NCBI RefSeq assembly: GCF_001705665.1
Contig: NZ_MDHA01000022.1
Coordinates: 61,482 to 125,481, forward strand
Length of the DNA: 64,000 nt
DNA from: Thioclava sp. SK-1
GTDB taxonomy: Bacteria; Pseudomonadota; Alphaproteobacteria; Rhodobacterales; Rhodobacteraceae
Reading direction: 5' to 3'
Shown piece after piece: positions 29,034 through 38,597 of this stretch. The position numbers were made by a program, and so were the translations under genes. The stretch's first letter is position 1. Every line of letters begins with the position of its first letter. The notes beneath the pieces are model-generated. The model saw nothing but the letters and a program-made list of their open reading frames with translations. It was not told where the DNA came from and made no database searches.

Positions 29034-30248
29034 TCAGTCCCGAATAAAATGCGGCTTGAACCGCGATAGGTCTTGCGTGATGCGCGATCTGTCTTCGCGG
29101 ATGCCAATGCCGGCGCAGGCCTCACCCACCATCCATGCGCCGATGATAGGGCGGAACCCGTCAAATTCGGTCAATGGGGCATAGCCCTGAACGATCCGGG
29201 GATACTGCGCGTAGTCTTGATTGGTCGATGCCTCTGTCTGTGTCCCATGCTCGATAATTTTCACACCCGCACCCTCGCGCGAAAAGATGGGTTTGCTAAC
29301 ATGGCCTGCGGATAAGACATCGCGGGCGCGGTCAAATGCGTCTGGACCTGTGGCATGTCCCGCCATCGCCTCGGCAATATCGGCTTCAAAAAACGCGGGC
29401 AACAGATTGGGATGGCCTTCAAACATTTCCCACAGAACGGGCAACAGTCCTTTGTTAGACACAACCGCCTTCCAAGCGGGTTCCAGCATCAAACAACCCG
29501 CCCCTGCGACATTATCCCCGTAATCGTCACGCAGCAAATCTTCCCACGGATAAAGCTTGAACAAAATGCCGATCACGCGGTCCTGATCATCCAGAAATTG
29601 GCCATCTTTGCTGATGCCGATTTTCTCCAGGTCCGTGTAATGCGCACCCAGATCCGCTGCCCGTGCGGCCCATCCCAAAGCTTCAACCGTGCCGTAATCC
29701 TCGGGATTGCCTGCCGCCGCAGTGAAATGAAGATCGGTTCCAGGGTCAAACAGCGCTTTGAACCGTTCAATCAGCGCCTCATGGATCCCGTTGAACTGAT
29801 CATCCCCATCACGCAGCACATCTGCTGCAAGCTGATCTTCCAGCCAGCTCCACTGAAATGATGCACTTTCATACAGCGAGGTGGGCGTATCGGCATTATA
29901 TTCCAACAATTTCGCCGGACCTGTCCCATCATAGGCAAAATCGAAGCGACCATACAATTCCGGCTCGCCCCGTGACCAACTATTGGCGACAAGGTCCATA
30001 TGCTGTTGAGGGATGCCGAGCTTTGTCATCAGCTGCTCATCCGTCACAATCCGCGCCACGGCTTCGCGACACATGCTGTGAAGCTCGGTCGCGGGGTCCT
30101 CCAGGTCGTCTTCAATCTCACGCAGAGTGAACTGATAGGCCGAGCTTTCATCCCAATAGGGTTCGCCATGCATATCTGCGAAGGTAAAGCCCAGCTCTTC
30201 GGCCTTGGCCCGCCAGCCTTCGCGCTCTGGCAATGTCACTTTGTGCAT
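29034..30248 (-). CDS. Glutathionylspermidine synthase-like ATP-grasp protein (YgiC family)
   Basis: 404 residues from ATG 30248 with a GGGGGG ribosome binding site. It has the C-terminal synthetase domain of the GspS/YgiC/YjfC family: FDFAYDGTGPAKLLEYNADTP near residue 100 and KPIFSREGAGVKI-type ATP-grasp residues near 320. Family members form an amide bond with a peptide or polyamine, but YgiC itself has no proven substrate. The pairing with YgiB suggests an envelope role. Confidence 0.87.
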   Translation of the reverse strand: MHKVTLPEREGWRAKAEELGFTFADMHGEPYWDESSAYQFTLREIEDDLEDPATELHSMCREAVARIVTDEQLMTKLGIPQQHMDLVANSWSRGEPELYGRFDFAYDGTGPAKLLEYNADTPTSLYESASFQWSWLEDQLAADVLRDGDDQFNGIHEALIERFKALFDPGTDLHFTAAAGNPEDYGTVEALGWAARAADLGAHYTDLEKIGISKDGQFLDDQDRVIGILFKLYPWEDLLRDDYGDNVAGAGCLMLEPAWKAVVSNKGLLPVLWEMFEGHPNLLPAFFEADIAEAMAGHATGPDAFDRARDVLSAGHVSKPIFSREGAGVKIIEHGTQTEASTNQDYAQYPRIVQGYAPLTEFDGFRPIIGAWMVGEACAGIGIREDRSRITQDLSRFKPHFIRD

Positions 30249-30327
30249 GGATCCCCCCGGCATCTATTCCCTGCCTATGTGGAGATCATTGACCGCAATC
30301 ACAAGCCCGCGACAGGCAAAGCCCCGA

Positions 30328-31761
30328 TCAAGACGCTTTGCGCTGCGAGATTGTCACGCCCGACGCCGCCTCAAGGTCACGCAGCGCCCAATCATCCAAC
30401 CAGCTTTGCCCGCCCAATGCGGCGACCAAAGGTTCAAGCTGTGTCGCATAGCGGTGCCATTTGCCAAGCCCGCTGCGATTGATCGATGCGCGCACCTGCA
30501 GCAAGGACGCGGTGCGCACCGATCCATGCCCCTTTTCAGGTTCCATACAGCCCGGCTCAAACGACAACCCGCAATGGGTCAACAGGTCTATGACCTGTTC
30601 TTGCGGGGCTTCGACCAACCGGCGATAGGATTGCACCCGCAGCGCCGGGCCAAGCCGCTGCTTATAATTGTCCAGCGACAGGTAGACATGGCGCATCATA
30701 TGGCCAATCCACCCTAGTTTACGGGTAAAGCCATGGCCGCTTTTGAAATTGGTCCGATACAGCGATAGCCCCACATCCAGCGGGTGTCGGTTCACAAAGA
30801 CAAAACGTGCGTCGGGGATCAAGGCGCGGGCAAACCCCATTTCAAGACAATCCAACGGCATTTTTGACACGATCACTGAACCCGTTTCCCTAGGGCTGGC
30901 CGCGTTGGCGTCAAAAAACATCTCTCGGAACGGGGTCATATCCTCGGTCTCGATGAAATCGACCCATGCATAATAATCCAACCGCCCATAGCGCGAGCCT
31001 AAATGACTGCGGAAGGCGCGCAGCGTATCGGTCAACGCATGGCTTTCCCCGACCGAGCGCACCTCGCTGTGGCGCGACAAAATACGATCGACCAAGGTCG
31101 TGCCAGACCGCGGCAGCCCAGCAACAAAAATTACCGAAGGATGCCCCACCATCATCAATGGGAAACGCGGACAGCGCCTGATCTGTGCTGCGACCAGCTT
31201 TTCAACACGGTGCTTTTCATAGGGTTCTTTGCGTCGTGCATTCGCGCGACCAAAATGACGGAACGCCTCGCCATATTGCCCGGCATGATCATGCACAATG
31301 CCCAAGGCAGAGTGCGCATGCACCCGTTCGCGCGATGATGAGGTTTTCGACGTGGTGACACGGCGCAGGGTTTGGACATAGCGGCTGCGGGTATCAAACG
31401 GTTCAATGAAATTGCGCGCACATATCGCGGACACTGATTTCGGTGATAATTTTAGTGCCGTATCCAACGCAGAACACGCCGCCTGTTTATGGCCCGTCAT
31501 CATCAGATACACACCCAGGTCATTCCAAACCTCTGGGTTGTCGGGCCATGCCTGTACCATAGACTGCATCAGACGCATCGTGGTGATATCGTCCCCGATC
31601 CCCCAATAGCAGCCCGCCATATCCTTCAGAACGGGAAACTCTGGCTCATGCATCACAAGATAGTTTTGCAACAGCGACAAGCCGGCCGCGAAATTACGGT
31701 TCCGCATCGCCCCCTGCACTTTAGGACGCAGGGCGTCATATTGGGATATGCAGCTAGTCAT
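30328..31761 (-). CDS. Sulfotransferase with N-terminal TPR-like repeats
   Basis: 477 residues from ATG 31761 with AGAAGGGA before it. Residues about 20-180 form helical TPR-like repeats. The C-terminal half is a PAPS-dependent sulfotransferase, with the 5'-phosphosulfate loop GLPRSGTTLV at about 215-224 and a 3'-phosphate site FVNRHPLDVGLS. This architecture is common in alphaproteobacteria and the acceptor (glycan, peptide tyrosine or lipid) is unknown. It is a stand-alone gene. Confidence 0.85.
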   Translation of the reverse strand: MTSCISQYDALRPKVQGAMRNRNFAAGLSLLQNYLVMHEPEFPVLKDMAGCYWGIGDDITTMRLMQSMVQAWPDNPEVWNDLGVYLMMTGHKQAACSALDTALKLSPKSVSAICARNFIEPFDTRSRYVQTLRRVTTSKTSSSRERVHAHSALGIVHDHAGQYGEAFRHFGRANARRKEPYEKHRVEKLVAAQIRRCPRFPLMMVGHPSVIFVAGLPRSGTTLVDRILSRHSEVRSVGESHALTDTLRAFRSHLGSRYGRLDYYAWVDFIETEDMTPFREMFFDANAASPRETGSVIVSKMPLDCLEMGFARALIPDARFVFVNRHPLDVGLSLYRTNFKSGHGFTRKLGWIGHMMRHVYLSLDNYKQRLGPALRVQSYRRLVEAPQEQVIDLLTHCGLSFEPGCMEPEKGHGSVRTASLLQVRASINRSGLGKWHRYATQLEPLVAALGGQSWLDDWALRDLEAASGVTISQRKAS

Positions 31762-31890
31762 TCGGGGTCCCTTCTGAAACCAGTTGGGACTCACCTTAGG
31801 CGCAGAAGGGTTTCCGATAGGTAAAGCGCAGTAAGCATAAATTACAGCCCATGCGCCTTTTTAGTGCCTGAAAGAAAGGCGCTGTTTCAG

Positions 31891-32376
31891 CTAGGGCCTT
31901 GGCGGCACCGTATCGTCAACCTCACCTTCGTAATCATCCTCGACGCGCTTCTTTTGCCGGGCTTCTTCCTCGCGAAGCTCATGAATTTCCACGACCTCGT
32001 CCAGCTCGCTCGCCGCGGTGTCGGACAGGGGCGCATAAACCGCCCAATCTACGTCACCCTCAGGCTTGGGCAAATCGTCACGGTTCACATCACGCAGCAT
32101 CGTTGCCTTGGCAATGAAATGCGCCGTGATCGGTGCTGTCAAAAACAAGAACAAAGTGATCATCAGCTCATGCAGGGACAGCTCATCTTCTTTCACGCCG
32201 AAATAGATCATCGACGCGATCAAGCAGGCTCCGACGCCCAGTGTCGCGGCCTTGGTCGGCCCATGCAGACGCGTCATCTGATCAGGCAGCTTCACCAGCG
32301 CATAAGAACCAACAAGCCCAAAGAAACCGCCAATCACCAGCAGCCCCGAAATCAGGATATCCCAGAACATCTCCAT
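31891..32376 (-). CDS. mnhG: Mrp antiporter subunit G
   Basis: 161 residues, three membrane helices in the first about 95 residues (ILISGLLVIGGFFGLVGSYAL and others) including the conserved KLPDQMTRLHGPTKAATLG loop. A charged tail of about 65 residues rich in Glu/Asp follows (EVVEIHELREEEARQKKR), longer than typical MrpG. Last gene of the operon. The ATG at 32376 follows AGGA; a GTG one codon earlier is an alternative. Confidence 0.92.
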   Translation of the reverse strand: MEMFWDILISGLLVIGGFFGLVGSYALVKLPDQMTRLHGPTKAATLGVGACLIASMIYFGVKEDELSLHELMITLFLFLTAPITAHFIAKATMLRDVNRDDLPKPEGDVDWAVYAPLSDTAASELDEVVEIHELREEEARQKKRVEDDYEGEVDDTVPPRP

Positions 32377-32383
32377 CACATCC

Positions 32384-32653
32384 TCACTCGATCAGATCGC
32401 CGCGCAACAGGAATTTGGCATAGGCCACGGTCGAGACAAACCCGACCATCGCATACAGGACCGATGCTTCAAAGAAGATCATGGACCCTTCAATAATCCC
32501 GAAACAGATGATCAACGCGATCGCATTGATCGTCATCGTGTCCAGCGCCAACAGGCGATCAGTCACACCCGGCGATTTCACCACCCGGTATAGGTTGAAC
32601 AAGAGCGCCAGCGCATAACAGCCGGTCGCGAACATCAGCGCATAACTGATCAT
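32384..32653 (-). CDS. mnhF: Mrp antiporter subunit F
   Basis: 89 residues, three helices, with the MrpF pattern VVKSPGVTDRLLALDTMTINAIAL (conserved Asp in helix 2 region). Its start overlaps the end of mnhE by ATGA. Small essential membrane subunit of the Mrp complex. Confidence 0.93.
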   Translation of the reverse strand: MISYALMFATGCYALALLFNLYRVVKSPGVTDRLLALDTMTINAIALIICFGIIEGSMIFFEASVLYAMVGFVSTVAYAKFLLRGDLIE

Positions 32654-33141
32654 TCAAAGATCTCCTTCAGCCGGGCCTCATAGCGGGTCTTGATCTCGTC
32701 ACGCACCTCATCGGGGTCCGGCGCGTGCAGACAGTGCACCAAAAGCGAATGGCCATCCGCTGCCAGCTCTGCCGTGACAGTTCCCGGTGTCATGGTGATC
32801 GTGCCGGCCAGAACGGTCACCGCCTCTGGCGTATGAAGGTCCAATGGCACGGTGATCCAAGCCGGTTGAAGATCTTTATTGGATTTGAACAGCACGATCT
32901 TGGCCACCGTGATATTGGACACGACAATGTCCCACAGCACGATCAAGGTGAATTCCACGATCTTCAGCGGGCGTTGAATAACTGGCCGATCGGGCCAATA
33001 TGGCGCGCTGATCAGCGGTATGATCACCCCAAGGATCACGGCAAAAACCAGCGAATTCAGCGTATAGGTATTGGCCAAGAGCAACCAGACCACGATCACA
33101 AGAAAGGTCATATGGGGATGCGGCAGGAGTCGGCGTATCAT
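32650..33141 (-). CDS. mnhE: Mrp antiporter subunit E
   Basis: 163 residues: two hydrophobic segments at the N terminus, then a cytoplasmic domain with the family motif HCLHAPDPDEVRDEIKTRYE near the C terminus. Lies 14 bp after mnhD. Required for stability and full activity of the complex in studied systems. Confidence 0.92.
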   Translation of the reverse strand: MIRRLLPHPHMTFLVIVVWLLLANTYTLNSLVFAVILGVIIPLISAPYWPDRPVIQRPLKIVEFTLIVLWDIVVSNITVAKIVLFKSNKDLQPAWITVPLDLHTPEAVTVLAGTITMTPGTVTAELAADGHSLLVHCLHAPDPDEVRDEIKTRYEARLKEIFE

Positions 33142-33155
33142 CTGGGCGGTCCTCC

Positions 33156-34793
33156 TTAATGGCCGGAAGCATCATCACCAGCCGGGGCCACATGGGCATC
33201 ATCGGCAGGGTGATCGGGTTCATCATGATGGGCGGCAGCTTCGGCGGCAGCTTCGGCGCGGGCATAGGCCCCGTCCATCACCGCCGAGATATAGACATCT
33301 GGCGTATAAAGCTGCTGTGCGACCCCTTGCATATAGCGCGTTGCGGGAGCGGCAAATACGGTCCATGCAGCCAGCGCCAACAACAATCCAACCGCTGCCA
33401 CATAGGCCAACGCATCGGATGGGGCCTCAGGTGGGCGGGGCAAGGGGGCATCCCCTTCCTCGACCTGCGTGCCGTAACTTTTCCAAAATACAGTGGAGCC
33501 AGCCCGGGCAAAGCCCAAAATCGCGATCAGCGACGTAATCAGGATCGCGGCCCATATCCACCATTGGCCGCGCGTCGCGTCCATAATCATCAACTTACCC
33601 AGGAAACCTGATAGAGGCGGCATCCCTGCCATGCCAATCGCCCCGGCAAAAAACAGCGCCGCCAGCAAGCCATTTTGTCGGAACGGCGCTTCCGCAACCA
33701 ACGCCAGCCCGCCTTTGCGCCGCTCGCGCACCATATCCACGATAAGAAACAGCGCGGCGGCCACCAAGGTCGAATGCACCAGATAATACAGACCGGCAGC
33801 GGTTCCGGCCGGCGTGAACTGCGCCAATGCCAGCATCATGGTCCCCACAGAGCCAATAACCGAATAGGCCACGGCCCGGCCCATATCGCGTGCGCCCAAA
33901 ATCCCCACCATACCGACGATTAATGTAATGCCTGCAACCGGAATAAGAACCTCGGCGGCAAGGGTGCCCACCGGGCTGTCGGGGGTGAAGATCAGCGTAT
34001 AGACGCGGATGATACCATAAACACCCACTTTGGTCATGATCGCGAACAGTGCCGCCACGACGCCGGGCGCGTTGGTATAGGTTGCCGGAAGCCAGAATTG
34101 GAATGGCACCAGCGCTGCTTTGACCGCGAAGACCAACATCAGCAACACTGCACCCACACGCAGCAGGCCGGTTTCATTGGCTGGCATCTGGGCCACTTTA
34201 TCAGCCAGATCTGCCATATTCAGCGTGCCCATTGTCGCGTAGATCGTGCCCAATGCAAATAGGAACAGCGTCGATCCAGCAAGGTTATAGACCACATATT
34301 GCACGCCGGCCTTCAACCGGTCGCGCCCACCTGCATGGATCATCAAACCATAAGACGCGATCAGCAAAACCTCGAAAAACACGAACAGGTTGAATGCATC
34401 ACCTGTCAAGAAGGCGCCGTTGATACCCATCATCTGGAATTGCAACAGAGAGTGGAAATGCCAGCCCCGGCGATCCCAACCTGAGCCGATCGCATATAAC
34501 GTCACGGCCAAGCCCAATACCGCAGTCAACACCAGCATCAGCGCCGACAATTTGTCGAGCACGAGCACGATGCCGAAAGGCGCCTCCCAATTGCCCAAAC
34601 GATAGACCTCAGGCACACCGCTTGCGGCATCCACCGCCAAGGTAATTGCAATACCCAGCATGAACACCATGGCCGCAACAGAAAAGACACGCTGCGACAC
34701 GGTATCAAATCGCATCCACAGCACCATCAGCGGCGCAAAGAACGCTGGCAGCACAACAGGCGCGATGATCAGATGGTCAAAGAACCCGAGCAT
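33156..34793 (-). CDS. mnhD: Mrp antiporter subunit D (NuoL/M/N-like)
   Basis: 545 residues, about 14 membrane helices, related to complex I antiporter-like subunits, with conserved charged segments (an acidic residue in FNLFVFFEVLLIASYGLM and a Lys in FAVKAALVPFQFWLP). It likely carries one of the proton paths. The last about 35 residues form an unusual His/Asp/Ala-rich hydrophilic tail (AAHHDEPDHPADDAHVAP). It shares one base with mnhC. Confidence 0.95.
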   Translation of the reverse strand: MLGFFDHLIIAPVVLPAFFAPLMVLWMRFDTVSQRVFSVAAMVFMLGIAITLAVDAASGVPEVYRLGNWEAPFGIVLVLDKLSALMLVLTAVLGLAVTLYAIGSGWDRRGWHFHSLLQFQMMGINGAFLTGDAFNLFVFFEVLLIASYGLMIHAGGRDRLKAGVQYVVYNLAGSTLFLFALGTIYATMGTLNMADLADKVAQMPANETGLLRVGAVLLMLVFAVKAALVPFQFWLPATYTNAPGVVAALFAIMTKVGVYGIIRVYTLIFTPDSPVGTLAAEVLIPVAGITLIVGMVGILGARDMGRAVAYSVIGSVGTMMLALAQFTPAGTAAGLYYLVHSTLVAAALFLIVDMVRERRKGGLALVAEAPFRQNGLLAALFFAGAIGMAGMPPLSGFLGKLMIMDATRGQWWIWAAILITSLIAILGFARAGSTVFWKSYGTQVEEGDAPLPRPPEAPSDALAYVAAVGLLLALAAWTVFAAPATRYMQGVAQQLYTPDVYISAVMDGAYARAEAAAEAAAHHDEPDHPADDAHVAPAGDDASGH

Positions 34794-35128
34794 TACTTAT
34801 CTCCCTCGCCGTCAAGGTCGATGTGATCGTCACCCGCCTCAATAAAGGCCCCCAACGAAAGCATCACCACAACAGCGGTCATCCCGAATGAAATCACGAT
34901 GGCCGTCAGAACCAGGGCCTGCGGGATCGGATCCGTATATTGTGTCACACCATCGCGCAGGATCGGCGGTTGATTGACCGCCAAACGCCCTGAGGCAAAC
35001 AAAAAGATATTCACCGCGTAAGACAGCATCGACATGCCCACGACCACGGGAAAGACGCGCATCCGCAAGATCATGTACACGCCCGCCGCCGTCATCACGC
35101 CGATTGCACTTGCGACCAAGGCCTCCAT
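34793..35128 (-). CDS. mnhC: Mrp antiporter subunit C (NuoK-like)
   Basis: 111 residues, three helices, homologous to NuoK. It has the conserved segment LSYAVNIFLFASG and DPIPQALVLTAIVISFGMTA. Start and stop overlap the neighbours by one base each (TAATG type), giving tight coupling. Confidence 0.94.
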   Translation of the reverse strand: MEALVASAIGVMTAAGVYMILRMRVFPVVVGMSMLSYAVNIFLFASGRLAVNQPPILRDGVTQYTDPIPQALVLTAIVISFGMTAVVVMLSLGAFIEAGDDHIDLDGEGDK

Positions 35129-38103
35129 TAATTGTCCTCCTTGGTGTTATCGCGCTCTATCAAATTGCGGTCTTCGATGCCGCCATCGTCGCGGCGTTGC
35201 AGCCAGCGGCGCGGCAGCGGCGTCCCCTCGGGATAGTTTTCCAACACAGGTCCCGCGGCAGTGCGCGCCTCTGGCTTTTCGGCCAGAATATGCGCAGCCT
35301 TTTCATCGCCTGGTGCAGCGGCACGGCGCGCCAGACGCGACAGCCCCCCCAGCGCCAACAAGACAGAACCAACAACCCCAAGGAAAACCCCAAGGTCAAA
35401 GCCCATCGCAGTTGCCAGTTCAAATTTCTCCAGCCCGGGCAATTTGAAATAGCCAAAGGCCGATGTCAGGAACGGCATCCCATTGAACCACGCGCCAACG
35501 CCGGTCAGCCCCGCGGCCAAAACGCCCAGGCCAATCAACTGATGATAATACAGTTTTTGGCGCGCCTGCGTCCATGCAAAACCCGATGACATATATTGCA
35601 TCACTAAGGCAATCGCGACCGCCAGACCGGCGATAAAGCCGCCACCGGGCAGATTGTGCCCACGCAAGAAGATAAACACGCCCACAACCAGCGCCAGCGG
35701 CATCATCACGCGCGTCGCCACCAGCAACATCAGCGGATGCTTGTCGCCCGCACGCAGCATATCAGGCCGCCATGCGATCAGCTTTTTCGACGCGGTGCCG
35801 TTTAGCAACGCCTCCGTCAACGCAAAGATTACCAAGGCAGCAATGCCCAGAACAATAACCTCGCCATAAGTGTCATAGCCACGGAAGTCGACGAGGATCA
35901 CGTTGACCACATTGTCACCGCCGCCCTGATTGTAACTGTTCGCCAACTGGTAATTCGACATGGTTTCAAAGGCGAAATCACGCATCATCAAAGCATAGAT
36001 CAACAGACCCGCACCCAAACCAGTGCCCACTGCGACCAGCTTGTCAAAGCGCCGCTTGAGCGAGGTGGTTTCGACCTTCGTCACTTTGGGCAGGAAATTA
36101 AGCGCCAGCAGCATCAAGACCACTGTCACCACCTCAACCGAGATCTGTGTCAGCGCCAGATCCGGCGCCGAAAGATAAATAAAGCAGATCGAAACGATCA
36201 ACCCAACAATACCGATCATTACCAAGGCAAGGAAACGATTATGATGGAAGCGCACGACACACAGCGTCGCCGTCACCAGCAGGATCCAACCCACAACGGC
36301 CACCGGGGTAATCGGCAGCATTTGCCGGGTTTGCGGCCCCTGCTCTCCGCCAATCCAGCCGTAAACACCGGCCAGCACACATGTCAGGACAAAGGTCACA
36401 AGGTAGCGCGACATGGACCCGGTATGCAGACCGCGCGTGAACGCATTGGCCGCCGCGACACAGCGCGCCACGGTCCAATCAAACATCGGCTTGGCTTCGG
36501 GCCGCGGTGACTTATCCCAGATTGCGCGCAGCGGCGTAAAGAAGGCCAGCACGATGATACCACCGACCACCGCAATGCCTGACATGACCAAGGCCGCGTT
36601 AACCCCATGCCATATCGCCAAATGCACATGTTCGGCCAGCGGCGCCCCCACAACAGCGGCGGCAACGGTCTCAACAATGCCATCCATCAGGAATGGGAAG
36701 CAGCCGATCAACAGCACAAGGCAAGCCAGAAACGCAGGGCTCGCCCACATGCCAAAGCCGGGATCATGCGGTTTATGCGGATAGTCATCGCGCACCGGCC
36801 CCATAAACCCGTGCCAGATGAAGCGGAACGAATAGGTGGCTGACAGTAGCGCAGCAATCGTTGCCAGAACCGGGATAAGCCAAGTGTTACCCATCCACGC
36901 GGTATCCGCCGCCTCGTATAGCATCAGCTCTTTCGACAAGAAGCCATTGAACAACGGGATACCCGCCATTGACAATGTTGCAATTGTCGCAATCGCAAAG
37001 GTGATCGGCATCAGCTTCCGCAACCCACCCAGACGACGAAGATCGCGCGTATGGGCTTCGTGATCGACAATCCCCGCGGTCATGAACAGTGCCGCTTTGA
37101 ATGTCGCGTGGTTGATGATGTGGAACACCGCCGCGACAACACCTGCCTGCGTGCCCAAGCCCAGACAAAACGTGATCAGACCCAGGTGCGACACCGTCGA
37201 AAATGCCAGCAACGCTTTCATATCATCTTTGAAGATCGCAACTTTGGCCGCGATTAACATGGTCAGCAGGCCGACCGTGGCCACGATATAAAACCACTCG
37301 GGCGTGCCTGCCAATGCCGGCCACAGCCGCGCCATCAGGAACAGACCCGCCTTCACCATTGTGGCCGAATGCAGATAGCTGGAAACCGGTGTGGGAGCCG
37401 CCATCGCATGGGGCAGCCAGAAATGGAACGGGAACTGAGCCGACTTGGTGAAAGCCCCCAGCAAAATCAGGATAAGCGCGGGCAAGTACAACGGGCTCGC
37501 CTGAATTACATCACGCGCCGCGATGATATCCGAGATCGTATAAGAGCCCGCGATATTGCCCAAAATCATCATACCCGCGATCATCGCCAAACCGCCACCC
37601 CCGGTGACAGTTAACGCCATGCGCGCGCCCTGACGCCCCTCTGGAAGGTGCTTCCAATAGCCGATCAACAGGAAGGATGACAGCGATGTCAGCTCCCAAA
37701 AAATCAGCAAAAGCAGCACGTTGTCTGACAAGACAATGCCGACCATCGCGCCTTGGAACAGCAGCAGATAGGTATAAAAATTCCCCACCGGATCGCGATT
37801 GGACAGGTAATACCTTGCGTAAAGGATGACCAGCAAACCGATCCCCAGGATCAGCGTGGCAAACATCAGCCCCAGGCCGTCAATCATGAATTCAGCATTC
37901 AGGCCAAGACTGGGCAACCAGTCAATTCGGGCCCGCACGACCTCGCCCGACAGCACTGCCGGGGCGTTTAACAACAGCCCCAGTAACGCAAGGCCAGAGG
38001 TAACACCCGCAGAGATCGCGGCATGGTTTCTGCCTGTGCGGATCAATATCGCGGGAAACAAAGCGCCTAAGAAAGGCAGGGCAGCGATCAGGGCTGGGGA
38101 CAT
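35128..38103 (-). CDS. mnhA: Mrp antiporter fused subunits A and B
   Basis: 991 residues, the fused A+B form (PhaAB type). The N-terminal about 500 residues are NuoL-like (FWELTSLSSFLLIGYW, FTKSAQFPFHFWLP, HATFKAALFM). A middle MrpA-specific/MbhE-like part follows (VSICFIYLSAPDLALTQISV), then a C-terminal MnhB domain (VGVFIFLRGHNLPGGGF). It is the largest channel-forming subunit of a Na+ or K+/H+ antiporter that exports cations under salt or alkaline stress. First gene of the six-gene operon, diverging from the opg operon. Confidence 0.96.
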   Translation of the reverse strand: MSPALIAALPFLGALFPAILIRTGRNHAAISAGVTSGLALLGLLLNAPAVLSGEVVRARIDWLPSLGLNAEFMIDGLGLMFATLILGIGLLVILYARYYLSNRDPVGNFYTYLLLFQGAMVGIVLSDNVLLLLIFWELTSLSSFLLIGYWKHLPEGRQGARMALTVTGGGGLAMIAGMMILGNIAGSYTISDIIAARDVIQASPLYLPALILILLGAFTKSAQFPFHFWLPHAMAAPTPVSSYLHSATMVKAGLFLMARLWPALAGTPEWFYIVATVGLLTMLIAAKVAIFKDDMKALLAFSTVSHLGLITFCLGLGTQAGVVAAVFHIINHATFKAALFMTAGIVDHEAHTRDLRRLGGLRKLMPITFAIATIATLSMAGIPLFNGFLSKELMLYEAADTAWMGNTWLIPVLATIAALLSATYSFRFIWHGFMGPVRDDYPHKPHDPGFGMWASPAFLACLVLLIGCFPFLMDGIVETVAAAVVGAPLAEHVHLAIWHGVNAALVMSGIAVVGGIIVLAFFTPLRAIWDKSPRPEAKPMFDWTVARCVAAANAFTRGLHTGSMSRYLVTFVLTCVLAGVYGWIGGEQGPQTRQMLPITPVAVVGWILLVTATLCVVRFHHNRFLALVMIGIVGLIVSICFIYLSAPDLALTQISVEVVTVVLMLLALNFLPKVTKVETTSLKRRFDKLVAVGTGLGAGLLIYALMMRDFAFETMSNYQLANSYNQGGGDNVVNVILVDFRGYDTYGEVIVLGIAALVIFALTEALLNGTASKKLIAWRPDMLRAGDKHPLMLLVATRVMMPLALVVGVFIFLRGHNLPGGGFIAGLAVAIALVMQYMSSGFAWTQARQKLYYHQLIGLGVLAAGLTGVGAWFNGMPFLTSAFGYFKLPGLEKFELATAMGFDLGVFLGVVGSVLLALGGLSRLARRAAAPGDEKAAHILAEKPEARTAAGPVLENYPEGTPLPRRWLQRRDDGGIEDRNLIERDNTKEDN

Positions 38104-38597
38104 TTCACTCCGGTCCGTATCTCGATGCGGCCGATGTCCATTGCAAATGCGAGACCGTGGGCCGGTGGTCCAATGCGCCTCATCCCCCTAGGGATTTAAC
38201 GCGTTCTTACCCTAACTGCGAGAGCAACCCCCGACTGTCAAGCGGAACTGAGCGCCGAATCGGGTCGCGCGTCGCGCGCGCGTTATTAAAGAAGTAACAA
38301 AAATTACGGGTCCAGCCTTCCATCGCCCAAAAAATTAGCATTTCACAATGCCGCGCTTTTCACCGATAGCGTGTTTGTGACACCAAACTTGGCCTTATGC
38401 AGATGCGAAATAAGCGATAATTCGCCTTCCATGTCGTTTTTAGGCCAAGCACCGCACGGAACCAGATTAACGTTTGAAAAGTTTGTACCAGAATTCATAT
38501 GTCCCCTTGCAGAGTAATTTAACCTGTGACTATGCAACATCCAAATCACCCATCCGGCGTGAACAACAGGAAGCGACTGAGATCGCTAAAGAATTAT
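38104..38597. other. Divergent promoter region between the Mrp and opg operons
   Basis: About 490 bp, more AT-rich than the flanking genes, must hold the promoters of mnhA (left) and opgG (right). I cannot fix -10/-35 elements with confidence. A 51-codon minus-strand frame starting MNSGTNFSNVNLV (38498-38343) has an AAGGGG five bases before its ATG, but codon use is unlike the genome and I do not call it. Confidence 0.5.

Noticed and set aside
38343..38498. 51-codon minus-strand frame MNSGTNFSNVNLV... in the mnhA/opgG gap
   Set aside because: A reasonable AAGGGG precedes the ATG, but the sequence is AT-rich with codon use unlike the genome, sits in a promoter region and has no family resemblance. 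Kept only as a remote possibility.
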